The notes below the pieces were generated by a model, which was not told the origin of the DNA, made no database searches, and worked only from the letters and a program-made list of their open reading frames with translations. A program made the position numbers and the translations under genes. Shown here one piece after another: positions 27,339 to 34,261 of a DNA stretch of 34,261 nucleotides (position 1 is its first letter; the number at the start of each line of letters is the position of its first letter). The DNA is from Candidatus Omnitrophota bacterium (lineage in GTDB: Bacteria; Omnitrophota; Gorgyraeia; Gygaellales; Profunditerraquicolaceae), in the NCBI GenBank assembly GCA_016867115.1, contig VGKG01000013.1, positions 1-34,261 of the forward strand. Direction: 5' to 3'.

Positions 27339-28297
27339 TTTGCGGCGAGCCTGATCGCTTCGATTAAAGAGGCGGGATTTGCCTTGCTGAGAGAGCCTGC
27401 GATATCAAATGCGGTCCCGTGCAGAGGCGAGGTGCGCACAAACGGAAGACCAAGAGTCATGTTTACCCCTGTTTTCGGGTCGCTGAGCTTAAGCGGTATG
27501 AGCGCCTGATCATGGTACATGGCGACTACCGCATCATATTCCCCCTTATATGCCCGGTAAACCGCCACATCCGCCGGAAGCGGCCCGTCGATAGACGAGC
27601 GCAGCTTGGCCTTTAACCTTCTTATCTCGGGCTCGATTATTCCTGTTTCTTCTTCGCCGATCAAGCCGCGGTCAGAGGCGTGGGGATTAAGGCCGCAGAC
27701 GACAATGCGGGGATCCTTCAATAAGAAGAGCTTTATAAGCGCTTCGTCTGCGCCAACTATCGCCTGACGCAGACTGCCCTTGTTTACCCAACCGGGGACG
27801 CCCCTTATAGGAACGTGCCTGGTGACCATAGAGAACCTAAGAAAGCGGTTCAGGAGCATCATGGTCACATGCTTAGCACCGCTATGCTCCGCCAGGTATT
27901 CGGTGTGCCCGCCGTAATGGAATCCGGCCCTGTTTATCGCTTCTTTTGAGACAGGGCAGGTGACCAGGCAGTCCGCTTCTTTTCTTCTGATCAGGCGCAT
28001 GGCCTCATCAAGGTATTCCACCGAAGCCCGGCCGTATCGGGGATTGATCCTACCGAAGGAAAAGTTTTTACGGCGGACATTTACTAGGTCTATAAAATCG
28101 ACTCTTGAAAACTGCGGAGTGCGGCCGGTGAGCCGGCTAAATACCCATTTATCCCCTATAACAGTGAAGTCGTAGCGGTTTTCTAAACTCCGGATGGCTT
28201 TTAAGGCGATGGCAGGCCCAACCCCTGAGGGGTCGCCGATGGTGAGGGCGATCCTAATTCTGCCTGATCTCAACGTAGGAGGATTTTTTGATCTCAT
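27311..28297 (-). CDS. pdxA: 4-hydroxythreonine-4-phosphate dehydrogenase
   Basis: NAD-dependent enzyme of pyridoxal phosphate synthesis (DXP-dependent route). The 328-residue protein has ALTIGDPSGVGP at 17-28 and metal-ligand histidines H161 (TRHVP), H206 (LNPHASDRG) and H262 (MYHDQALIPLK), matching the E. coli set. The ATG lies 44 bases inside the upstream SurA-like gene; no strong ribosome site decides it, and TTG eight codons later would also give a full-length enzyme. PdxA homologues with other substrates exist, so the exact substrate is inferred. Confidence 0.92.
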   Translation of the reverse strand: MRSKNPPTLRSGRIRIALTIGDPSGVGPAIALKAIRSLENRYDFTVIGDKWVFSRLTGRTPQFSRVDFIDLVNVRRKNFSFGRINPRYGRASVEYLDEAMRLIRRKEADCLVTCPVSKEAINRAGFHYGGHTEYLAEHSGAKHVTMMLLNRFLRFSMVTRHVPIRGVPGWVNKGSLRQAIVGADEALIKLFLLKDPRIVVCGLNPHASDRGLIGEEETGIIEPEIRRLKAKLRSSIDGPLPADVAVYRAYKGEYDAVVAMYHDQALIPLKLSDPKTGVNMTLGLPFVRTSPLHGTAFDIAGSLSKANPASLIEAIRLAAKCALNLKKA

Positions 28298-29231
28298 CTA
28301 ACCACTTGTCCAGTTTCTCCTGCCTCTTTTTCGAAAAGAGAAAGTCGGATATTTGGGCCTGGACTTCAGCTATGGGCAGCTGGCGGGACGGAGTAATCTT
28401 GTCTACGATGAAGACGAAGTGCTTTCCGTCGATGTCGAGCGCATCGGATGCAGCACCCAGAGGCAGGGAAAACACCGCGCTTTCCACCTCCGGCTTTAAT
28501 TCCCCGTCCTTGGCAGCGATGAGCTTATCGGGAAGTATTTTGATCGGATACCTGGATGCCAGGGATTCAAGCTTCTCCCCCCGCTTCAGATTATAGGAAA
28601 AACTTTGCGCCTGGTCCCTGTTCTCGAGGGCGATCACCGTCATCTCGCGCTCTTCCGGCGATTTGAACTCCTGCGGGTTCTTATTGTAGAACAGAGTCAC
28701 TTCTTCGGGGCGTATCGCGATCTCCGAGTCTATCTTAAGCTGCACCACATTGTACTTAAGCATTTCGTCTTTTATCCGGGTCTCAAGGTCAGCCTGGGTC
28801 AGCCCCTGCTTAGCCAGCGCCTCATGGAAATCCGCTTCCGAAGGATAGCGCTTCTTCATCTCATTAATCCTCGCCCTTACCCGGTTCTTGTCCACCTCTA
28901 AAAGGTAAACCATCATCTGGCTCGCCTTATCGGTCTTTTTTCTGGCTTCATCGAGCATCTTCCTTGCCTGCTGCAGGATCAGCCTGTCCCTGATCAGTTC
29001 GTTCAAAAGGTCCAGCTTCATCGACTGGAGTTTCTGCTCCAGCTCCTTGCCCTTTATCTCTCTGGACAGCTGAATGCGCATATAACTCAAAAAATCCGAG
29101 AGCTCCTTCTGGGTGATCACCTCGTTGTTTACGATGGCGACGATCTTTTCTACGGCAAAAGAGCAGTCCGGACTGAAACCGGACAGGCCGAAACAGAATA
29201 AAACCGCCAGCAAAGACTTTAATTTACGCAT
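28254..29231 (-). CDS. SurA/PpiC-type periplasmic peptidyl-prolyl isomerase chaperone
   Basis: A signal peptide covers about residues 1-26 (basic MRKLK, hydrophobic LLAVLFCFGL, ending CSFA before VEK). The mature part has a SurA-like N-terminal helical domain (IVAIVNNEVITQKEL, then long charged helices) and a parvulin-like domain with DGELKPEVESAVFSLPLG and GKHFVFIVDKI. The family folds outer-membrane and periplasmic proteins, so this suggests a two-membrane cell. The ATG at 29231 is preferred over GTG at 29240 because AGGTG is spaced better; it lies inside the end of mfd. Confidence 0.85.
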   Translation of the reverse strand: MRKLKSLLAVLFCFGLSGFSPDCSFAVEKIVAIVNNEVITQKELSDFLSYMRIQLSREIKGKELEQKLQSMKLDLLNELIRDRLILQQARKMLDEARKKTDKASQMMVYLLEVDKNRVRARINEMKKRYPSEADFHEALAKQGLTQADLETRIKDEMLKYNVVQLKIDSEIAIRPEEVTLFYNKNPQEFKSPEEREMTVIALENRDQAQSFSYNLKRGEKLESLASRYPIKILPDKLIAAKDGELKPEVESAVFSLPLGAASDALDIDGKHFVFIVDKITPSRQLPIAEVQAQISDFLFSKKRQEKLDKWLDEIKKSSYVEIRQN

Positions 29232-31125
29232 AAGCCGCACCTATCTTTTTAAAGTTCCCTATCGCCTCTCTAAGCAACCGGCAGTAAAGGTCAAAGCCTA
29301 CCGCCGCGATGAACCCGTGCTGCTCTAGTCCCAGCAGGTTCCCTGCCCCCCTGATTTCAAGGTCCTCCATAGCGATATTAAACCCGGCCCCCAGCTGGCT
29401 GTGTTCCTGTATTGCCTCCAGCCGCTTTTTGGCATCGGAATCCAAGACCTTGTGTTTAGGTACCAGGAAGTACGCGTAGGCTGCGCGGTTAAACCTGCCC
29501 ACCCTTCCCCGCAGCTGGTGCAGGTCTGCCAGGCCAAACTCCTGCGCATTATTGACGATGATCGTATTTGCGTTAGGGATATCGATCCCCGATTCGATGA
29601 TCATCGTGCAGACCAGGCAATCAATTTCACCCCTCAGGAATGCGGCCATCACCGCTTCCAGGGATTTCGGATGCATCTGGCCGTGGCCGACGGCGACCCT
29701 GACCCCGGGTGGCAGTTTTCCGGAGAGCCTCTCTCGCACCTTTTCAATATCCTGCACGCGGTTGTGCAGGAAGAAAACCTGCCCCTTACGGCCGGTCTCG
29801 CGTAATATCGCCTGCCTGACCAGTTCTTCGTCATATTCTACCACAATTGTCTTGATTGGCAACCGATTTTGCGGGGGCGTATTGATCACGGAGAGGTCCC
29901 TTGCGCCCATCAGGCTCATGTAAAGCGTGCGCGGGATGGGAGTGGCGGTAAGGGTCAGGACGTCCGCAGCCAGCCTCAGGCGCTTGAGCCTCTCCTTGTG
30001 CTTCACCCCGAAACGCTGTTCCTCGTCGATGATCACAAGGCCCAGGTTCTTAAAGGATATATCCTCCGAAAGGAGCCTGTGTGTGCCGATGACGATGTCA
30101 ACGCTGCCCCGGGCGAGGCCTTCGATAATGGCCCTCTGCTCTGCGTCGGTCTTAAAACGGGAAAGCATCTGGATATTGACGGGGAAATCCTTAAGCCGCA
30201 TCGAGAAGTTCTGATAGTGCTGTTCGGCAAGGATCGTTGTCGGGACAAGGTAGGCCACCTGCTTATTGTCCATTACTGCCTTAAAGGCGGCGCGCATAGC
30301 TACCTCAGTCTTTCCGTAACCCACATCCCCGCAAAGGAGCCTGTCCATTGGCCGGACTGATTCCATATCTTTCTTTGCTTCTATTGCCGCCCTTATCTGG
30401 TCCGGAGTCTCTTCGTAAGGAAAGGTCTCTTCGAACTCCTTCTGCCAGTCCGTATCCGCGGAAAAAGCGAAACCGGATGCGCTCATGCGCATCGCCTGAA
30501 GGGTCAACAGCTCCCAGGCCATCTTCTGGATACCGCGCCTTGCGCCTTCCTTTGTCCTCTGCCACTCCCGGCTGCCGAGGCGGTAAAGCTTGGGCTTTCT
30601 GACCTGGAAGGCAAGGTACTTCTGCACCAGATGCATCGATTCAACCGGGACATAGAGCTTCTCCTGACGGTCATATTCGATTACCAGGTGGTCTTTCGGT
30701 CTATCCTGGACTTTGATCTTCTGCATCCCCAGAAAACGGCCGATGCCGTACTGGTTATGCACCACGTAATCGCCGGCATTCAGTTCGATGAAATTAGATA
30801 GCGGGAACTCCTCGCTGAAGGAAGCGGTCTTGAGGCTACCCGGCTTTTTTATCGGCAGGATGATCACGAACCTGTGCTCCCAGAGCGGATCTCCGGTCGC
30901 CGGATTGAATGACCTGATCGATGAGACGGTATCGTTATCCAGGTCGATGCGGATGGGAAGTTCGAAGGAAAATGGGAAGATATCGATGATGCCGCCCCGG
31001 CGGGTAAAATCTCCCTCTTCGGCCACGGAATCGCGGCGCTTATAGCCGAAATCGACGAGATCTGCCAGGATACGCTCAAGGTCAATCTGAGCGCACTTAT
31101 AGAGCTTGAGGGATTTGAACGTCAC
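29224..31125 (-). CDS. mfd: Transcription-repair coupling factor (Mfd), short form
   Basis: DNA translocase that pushes stalled RNA polymerase off DNA. The 633-residue protein is far shorter than the roughly 1,150 of E. coli. Residues about 1-75 match only the end of the UvrB-like region (GDFTRRGGIIDIFPF); residues 116-185 are the polymerase-interacting RID domain (GDYVVHNQYGIGRFLGM); 235-600 are a complete RecG-like motor with Walker A GDVGYGKT (266-273), DEEQ (367-370) and QLRGRVGR (537-544). The UvrA-binding part and the C-terminal TRCF domain are absent. The start is GTG, with an in-frame TAG just upstream, so the N-terminus is truly short. Confidence 0.88.
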   Translation of the reverse strand: MTFKSLKLYKCAQIDLERILADLVDFGYKRRDSVAEEGDFTRRGGIIDIFPFSFELPIRIDLDNDTVSSIRSFNPATGDPLWEHRFVIILPIKKPGSLKTASFSEEFPLSNFIELNAGDYVVHNQYGIGRFLGMQKIKVQDRPKDHLVIEYDRQEKLYVPVESMHLVQKYLAFQVRKPKLYRLGSREWQRTKEGARRGIQKMAWELLTLQAMRMSASGFAFSADTDWQKEFEETFPYEETPDQIRAAIEAKKDMESVRPMDRLLCGDVGYGKTEVAMRAAFKAVMDNKQVAYLVPTTILAEQHYQNFSMRLKDFPVNIQMLSRFKTDAEQRAIIEGLARGSVDIVIGTHRLLSEDISFKNLGLVIIDEEQRFGVKHKERLKRLRLAADVLTLTATPIPRTLYMSLMGARDLSVINTPPQNRLPIKTIVVEYDEELVRQAILRETGRKGQVFFLHNRVQDIEKVRERLSGKLPPGVRVAVGHGQMHPKSLEAVMAAFLRGEIDCLVCTMIIESGIDIPNANTIIVNNAQEFGLADLHQLRGRVGRFNRAAYAYFLVPKHKVLDSDAKKRLEAIQEHSQLGAGFNIAMEDLEIRGAGNLLGLEQHGFIAAVGFDLYCRLLREAIGNFKKIGAAYA

Positions 31126-31146
31126 TTTTATCCGCTAAGCAGCGAA

Positions 31147-33354
31147 TTAATACTTGGCGCGCCTGCCGCTTAAGGCCAGCACTAGAGGTGAGGCGATATA
31201 AACTGTGGAATAAACACCCGAAATAAAACCCACAAGCAGGGTAAAAGCGAAATTACTCAGCACTTCTCCGCCCCAAAAGAGGATCGCTATGACTACAAAG
31301 AGGGTTATCCCTGAGGTAAGGATGGTGCGGCCGAGCATCTGGTTTACGCTTAAGTTTATGAGCTCATAGAGGTTGAGTTTGCGGCTAAGCCGGGCATTTT
31401 CCCTGACCCGGTCGTAGATGACAATCGTATCGTTGATAGAGTAACCTGCAATGGTCAGGAAGGCGGTAACGCTTAAAAGGTCGATCTGTCTTCCGGTGAT
31501 AGCCAGGAACCCCAGGGCAACCAGCACGTCGTGCAAAAGCGCGATCACTCCGGCAATGGCAAAGTTAAAGTGCTTAAAACGGATGGCCACGTAGGCACAG
31601 ATGCCCAGCAGCGCCCAGAAGAGGGCCTTCAGGGCTTTTGTTTTCAGGTGTTTTCCTGCAATAGGGCCTACTCGCTCGATCCTCAGGATCTGTATATCCT
31701 GTTCCGGGAACTTTTCTTTCAGTTTTTCCGTAAGCAGATTGCTCTTATCTTCCGAGGTGCGGATCAGGACCGCGTTGGGGTTATCGCTGAACTGCTGGAT
31801 TGAAGCGTCTGTCAGATTAAGTTCCTTCAATACCCCGCGCACTTGATCCGGGTCCGGAGCCGTTTTAAAGCTGTATTCCTGGATCTGCCCGCCGGCAAAA
31901 TCTATCCCGTAGACCTGCCTGCCTTTATTAAAGAAGAAATAGAGCCCGGTGACGATGACTATCAGAGAGAGGACATAGAAAAAGACCCTCTTTCCGATAA
32001 AATCGAACTTTGTCTCCTTAAATATGCGTAACATCGGCAGTTTGTCTTTCAAAACGCCGGCAGCCAGCAATATCTCAAAAATAGTGCGCGTTAATATGAT
32101 CGCCGTAAACAAGCTGGCAATAAGGCCTATGGTCAGGGTCACGGCAAATCCCCTGATCGGGCCGGTCCCGAACTGAAAGAGGAAAAAAGCCGCGATGAGG
32201 GTGGTGATATTAGAATCGAAAATCGCGGTAAATGCACGGCTGTAGCCGTTAGTGATGGCTGCGCGCAGGGTTTTTCCCGAATCCAGTTCCTCGCGGATGC
32301 GTTCGTTGATGAGCACGTTGGCGTCCACCGCCATGCCCAGGGAGAGCGCGATACCGGCGATACCCGGCAGGGTAAGGGTTGCCGAGACCCCGGGGAACAG
32401 GATAGGCAACAAGCCTAAACCGCCTAAGATCATTAAGAGGTTGGCCAAGAGCGCGATATTGCTGATGATGCCGGCAAGAAAGTAGTATAAAGCCATGAAT
32501 ATAAAGACTGCCAGTCCGCCGATGATGCTTGCGCGTATACCCTTATTGATGGAATCCTGGCCGAGGAGCGGCCCGATGGTCCGCTCTTCTTCTATGCGCA
32601 TGGGCGCAGGCAAGGCGCCTACGCGTAATACCAGCGCCAGGTCCTGGGCTTCAGTGACGTCAAAACGGCCGCTGATCACCGCCTCGCCCGAAGGAATAGC
32701 CTCTTTGATATTCGGCGCAGACTGCACCTTGCCGTCCAGCACGATGGCCAGGCGCCTTCCCACATTAGCGGCGGTAAGCTCGGCGAACTTCTTTGCGCCT
32801 TCGGCGTTGAACTTGAGCCCGACCACCGGCCCGTAAAACTCCGCCTGGCTGAAATTAACCGTAGCGTCGGAGAGCGCATCTCCGGTAAGGCTTGCCTGTT
32901 TCTCAAGGAGCAGGGGCTCTTTGGTATCCTCGACGTACTTAAGCTCAAACCCGGACGGAACATTGCCTTCGAGCGCCTGTTTTATTTTTTCGGAATCAGC
33001 TGAAACGAGCCTAAACTCAAGGAGAGCGGTCTTGCCGATGATCTCAATGGCGCGCTCCCTGTCGGTAACTCCCGGCAATTGCACTACAATTTCATCCTCG
33101 CCCTGTTTCTGGATGGACGGCTCTCTTACCCCGAACTCATCGATGCGGTTGCGGATGACCTCAAGCGCCCTGTCACCGGCATCAATTTTTGCCTCTGCGG
33201 CCAGGTGGCTTGTGTCGATCTTAAGCAAAAGATGCATGCCGCCTTTTAGGTCAAGGCCGAGATTTATCCTCTTTTCGAGCGGAAAAGAGAAATACGCGCA
33301 TATACCGATGACTGCCAGGACAGCGAATACTCTCAAGGTTAATCTACGCTCCAT
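31147..33354 (-). CDS. secDF: Fused protein-export subunits SecD-SecF
   Basis: Proton-driven membrane partner of the Sec translocon that pulls exported proteins outward. The 735-residue protein joins SecD (1-440) and SecF (about 441-735) in one chain. The SecD half has INLGLDLKGGMHLLL near 30-44, the large P1 domain with VVQLPGVTDRERA at 90-102 and GMAVDANVLINERI at 340-353. The SecF half opens MLRIFKETKFDFIGKRV, then GIDFAGGQIQEYSF and later GYSINDTIVIYDRVREN. About twelve spans are expected. AAGGGAT precedes the start; yajC lies upstream. Confidence 0.96.
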   Translation of the reverse strand: MERRLTLRVFAVLAVIGICAYFSFPLEKRINLGLDLKGGMHLLLKIDTSHLAAEAKIDAGDRALEVIRNRIDEFGVREPSIQKQGEDEIVVQLPGVTDRERAIEIIGKTALLEFRLVSADSEKIKQALEGNVPSGFELKYVEDTKEPLLLEKQASLTGDALSDATVNFSQAEFYGPVVGLKFNAEGAKKFAELTAANVGRRLAIVLDGKVQSAPNIKEAIPSGEAVISGRFDVTEAQDLALVLRVGALPAPMRIEEERTIGPLLGQDSINKGIRASIIGGLAVFIFMALYYFLAGIISNIALLANLLMILGGLGLLPILFPGVSATLTLPGIAGIALSLGMAVDANVLINERIREELDSGKTLRAAITNGYSRAFTAIFDSNITTLIAAFFLFQFGTGPIRGFAVTLTIGLIASLFTAIILTRTIFEILLAAGVLKDKLPMLRIFKETKFDFIGKRVFFYVLSLIVIVTGLYFFFNKGRQVYGIDFAGGQIQEYSFKTAPDPDQVRGVLKELNLTDASIQQFSDNPNAVLIRTSEDKSNLLTEKLKEKFPEQDIQILRIERVGPIAGKHLKTKALKALFWALLGICAYVAIRFKHFNFAIAGVIALLHDVLVALGFLAITGRQIDLLSVTAFLTIAGYSINDTIVIYDRVRENARLSRKLNLYELINLSVNQMLGRTILTSGITLFVVIAILFWGGEVLSNFAFTLLVGFISGVYSTVYIASPLVLALSGRRAKY

Positions 33355-33375
33355 CTTATCCCTTTCGAATGTTTT

Positions 33376-33654
33376 TTAAGCTTTTTTCTTTATGGCTATG
33401 CAGCTCTTTTCGACTTCTATCTTTACGTTGTCATCCACGCGCAAAACAACTGTTTTATCCTTGACGTTGACGACGGTGCCGTGTATGCCGCCGGAAGTCA
33501 CCACCTCGTCATTTTTATTGAGCCCGGAAAGCATGTTCTGATGGTTTTTCTCTTTCTGCTTCTGCGGCCGCAGGATCAGAAAATAGAACAAAATAAAGAT
33601 GAAAATCAGAGGGACAAACTGCATCAGTGGATTTACCGCTTGCGCCTGAGGCAT
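33376..33654 (-). CDS. yajC: Sec translocon accessory protein YajC
   Basis: Small membrane protein of the SecDF-YajC complex. The 92-residue protein has one hydrophobic span at about 12-27 (QFVPLIFIFILFYFLI), followed by RPQKQKEKNHQNML and the cytosolic LNKNDEVVTSGGIHGTVVNV domain, all diagnostic. GGGAGTG precedes the ATG. It is immediately upstream of secDF, 21 bases apart, as in many bacteria. Confidence 0.96.
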   Translation of the reverse strand: MPQAQAVNPLMQFVPLIFIFILFYFLILRPQKQKEKNHQNMLSGLNKNDEVVTSGGIHGTVVNVKDKTVVLRVDDNVKIEVEKSCIAIKKKA

Positions 33655-33678
33655 CTTTCACTCCCGCGTTAGTCGAAA

Positions 33679-33918
33679 TTATTCTTTAATCTTTTTCACC
33701 AGGCTTCTTACCGTCGGAGACATCTGTGCTCCGTTCTTCACCCAACCGAGGATCTTTTCTTTTTTCAACCTTACCTCTCCGCTTGAGGGATTATAGAAGC
33801 CCAACTCCTCAATGACCCTTGAATCGCGGCCGGAACGCTCGTCAAAAACAGAGACCCGGAAATGCGGCTTGCCTTTTGGATTTTTGCCGATCCTTCTTAG
33901 ACGGATGTGTACTGCCAT
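33679..33918 (-). CDS. rpsP: 30S ribosomal protein S16
   Basis: Early 30S assembly protein. The 79-residue protein begins MAVHIRLRRIGKNPKGKPHFRVSV and ends with the conserved GAQMSPTVRSLVKK segment. GGAG precedes the ATG at proper distance. In many bacteria rpsP is followed by rimM, trmD and rplS; here yajC follows, 24 bases on, so that set has been rearranged. It is the last gene before the repeat region at the window edge. Confidence 0.97.
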   Translation of the reverse strand: MAVHIRLRRIGKNPKGKPHFRVSVFDERSGRDSRVIEELGFYNPSSGEVRLKKEKILGWVKNGAQMSPTVRSLVKKIKE

Positions 33919-34020
33919 ACTACTCTCCTCTGTGTTGTGCTTACTTTTTTTTATTTGTGCCGCCTCGCGTAATGCGCTCGGCGTAAATTTGCTGGCTTTG
34001 TATACTAGAGCAAATTTAAG
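33919..34020. repeat. Upstream region of rpsP with hairpin and possible partial element
   Basis: TAAATTTGCT (33984-33993) pairs perfectly with AGCAAATTTA (34009-34018), loop of 15. Next to it the plus strand reads GCCGCCTCG (33959-33967), then CGTAATGCGCTCGGCGT, which resembles the GCCGCCTCG-ATTACTCGCC-TTTGGCGT section of copy A (12271-12297). This may be a partial third copy of the hairpin family. No clear promoter for rpsP was found; together with 34021-34261 this is 343 bases without a gene. Confidence 0.4.
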
Positions 34021-34261
34021 TGCCCCTGGCAGGAATCTCCCGCCAAGCTAATCAAGCCTAGGGCGGGATCCCGTCCTCCTATCAGTTGCCGGACGGGAGA
34101 ACCTGACCGAGGCGATTCCTGCCTTGCGAATATGGTGCCCCTGGCAGGAATCTCCCGCCAAGCTAATCAAGCCTAGGGCGGGATCCCGTCCTCCTATCAG
34201 TTGCCGGACGGGAGAACCTGACCGAGGCGATTCCTGCCTTGCGAATATGGTGCCCCTGGCA
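34021..34261. repeat. Tandem repeat, 115-bp period, at the window edge
   Basis: Unit one is 34021-34135, unit two 34136-34250, and a third begins at 34251 and is cut by the window end; the units look identical. Each can form an outer stem GGCAGGAATC/GATTCCTGCC (34028-34037 with 34114-34123), and inside it two adjacent hairpins, TCCCGCC/GGCGGGA (34038-34044 with 34062-34068) and TCCCGTCC/GGACGGGA (34069-34076 with 34091-34098). This makes a closed three-way junction with no unpaired base between the arms on one side. There is no coding frame of note. Identical units at a contig edge can also be an assembly artefact. Confidence 0.9.

Noticed and set aside
31126-31146. Frameshift that would restore a full-length Mfd N-terminus
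   Set aside because: The region upstream is the intact end of secDF, and no UvrB-like coding sequence occurs in any frame nearby.
33984-34020. Promoter for rpsP (TATACA with TAG before it on the minus strand)
   Set aside because: A -10-like word exists inside the hairpin loop but no -35 sequence is found at 16-18 bases upstream.
34021-34261. CRISPR array
   Set aside because: The units are contiguous and identical over the whole 115-bp period, with no variable spacers and no cas genes nearby.

Overview
The window is a dense bacterial chromosomal segment in which every gene lies on the minus strand, so transcription runs from high to low coordinates. It holds one of the longest uninterrupted translation/transcription clusters a bacterium can have. 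In order of transcription it reads tRNA-Thr, rpmG, tRNA-Trp, secE, nusG, rplK, rplA, rplJ, rplL, rpoB, rpoC, rpsL, rpsG, fusA, tuf, then the complete S10 and spc blocks from rpsJ to secY, adk and the first codons of map. The secE/rpoBC (beta), str, S10 and spc operons are fused head to tail, and the only clear sigma70-type promoter I can see lies upstream of tRNA-Thr (26506-26533). rpmD (L30) is missing between rpsE and rplO. No contig-specific marker gene names the organism. The gene set, short overlapping junctions, didermal-style secDF/yajC/SurA genes and absence of L30 suit a Gram-negative-type candidate phylum such as Omnitrophota or a PVC relative; this is an inference only.

A second block upstream (right side, 26541-33918) encodes rpsP, yajC, a fused secDF, an unusually short mfd, a SurA/PpiC-type chaperone, pdxA and rsmA, packed with small gaps or overlaps. 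YajC and SecDF support export through the SecY and SecE made by the other block. The SurA-like protein would receive exported proteins, RsmA matures the 30S subunit and PdxA feeds vitamin B6 synthesis.

The coding content is conventional. The unexplained content is intergenic. Two elements (12219-12408 between fusA and tuf; 26026-26295 between tRNA-Thr and rpmG) share an ordered series of hairpins, conserved loops, compensated stem changes and TTAA at both ends, and each fills its intergenic gap exactly. Shorter pieces of similar sequence occur upstream of rplF, rpsP and tRNA-Thr. At the right edge the window ends inside a tandem repeat of period 115 bp, each unit of which can fold into a tight three-way junction. 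These structured repeats are the best candidates for something undescribed.

Among the proteins, two stand out: EF-Tu has a non-canonical switch I segment (K-I-L-T where R-G-I-T is expected), and Mfd lacks both the UvrA-binding N-terminal region and the C-terminal TRCF domain.
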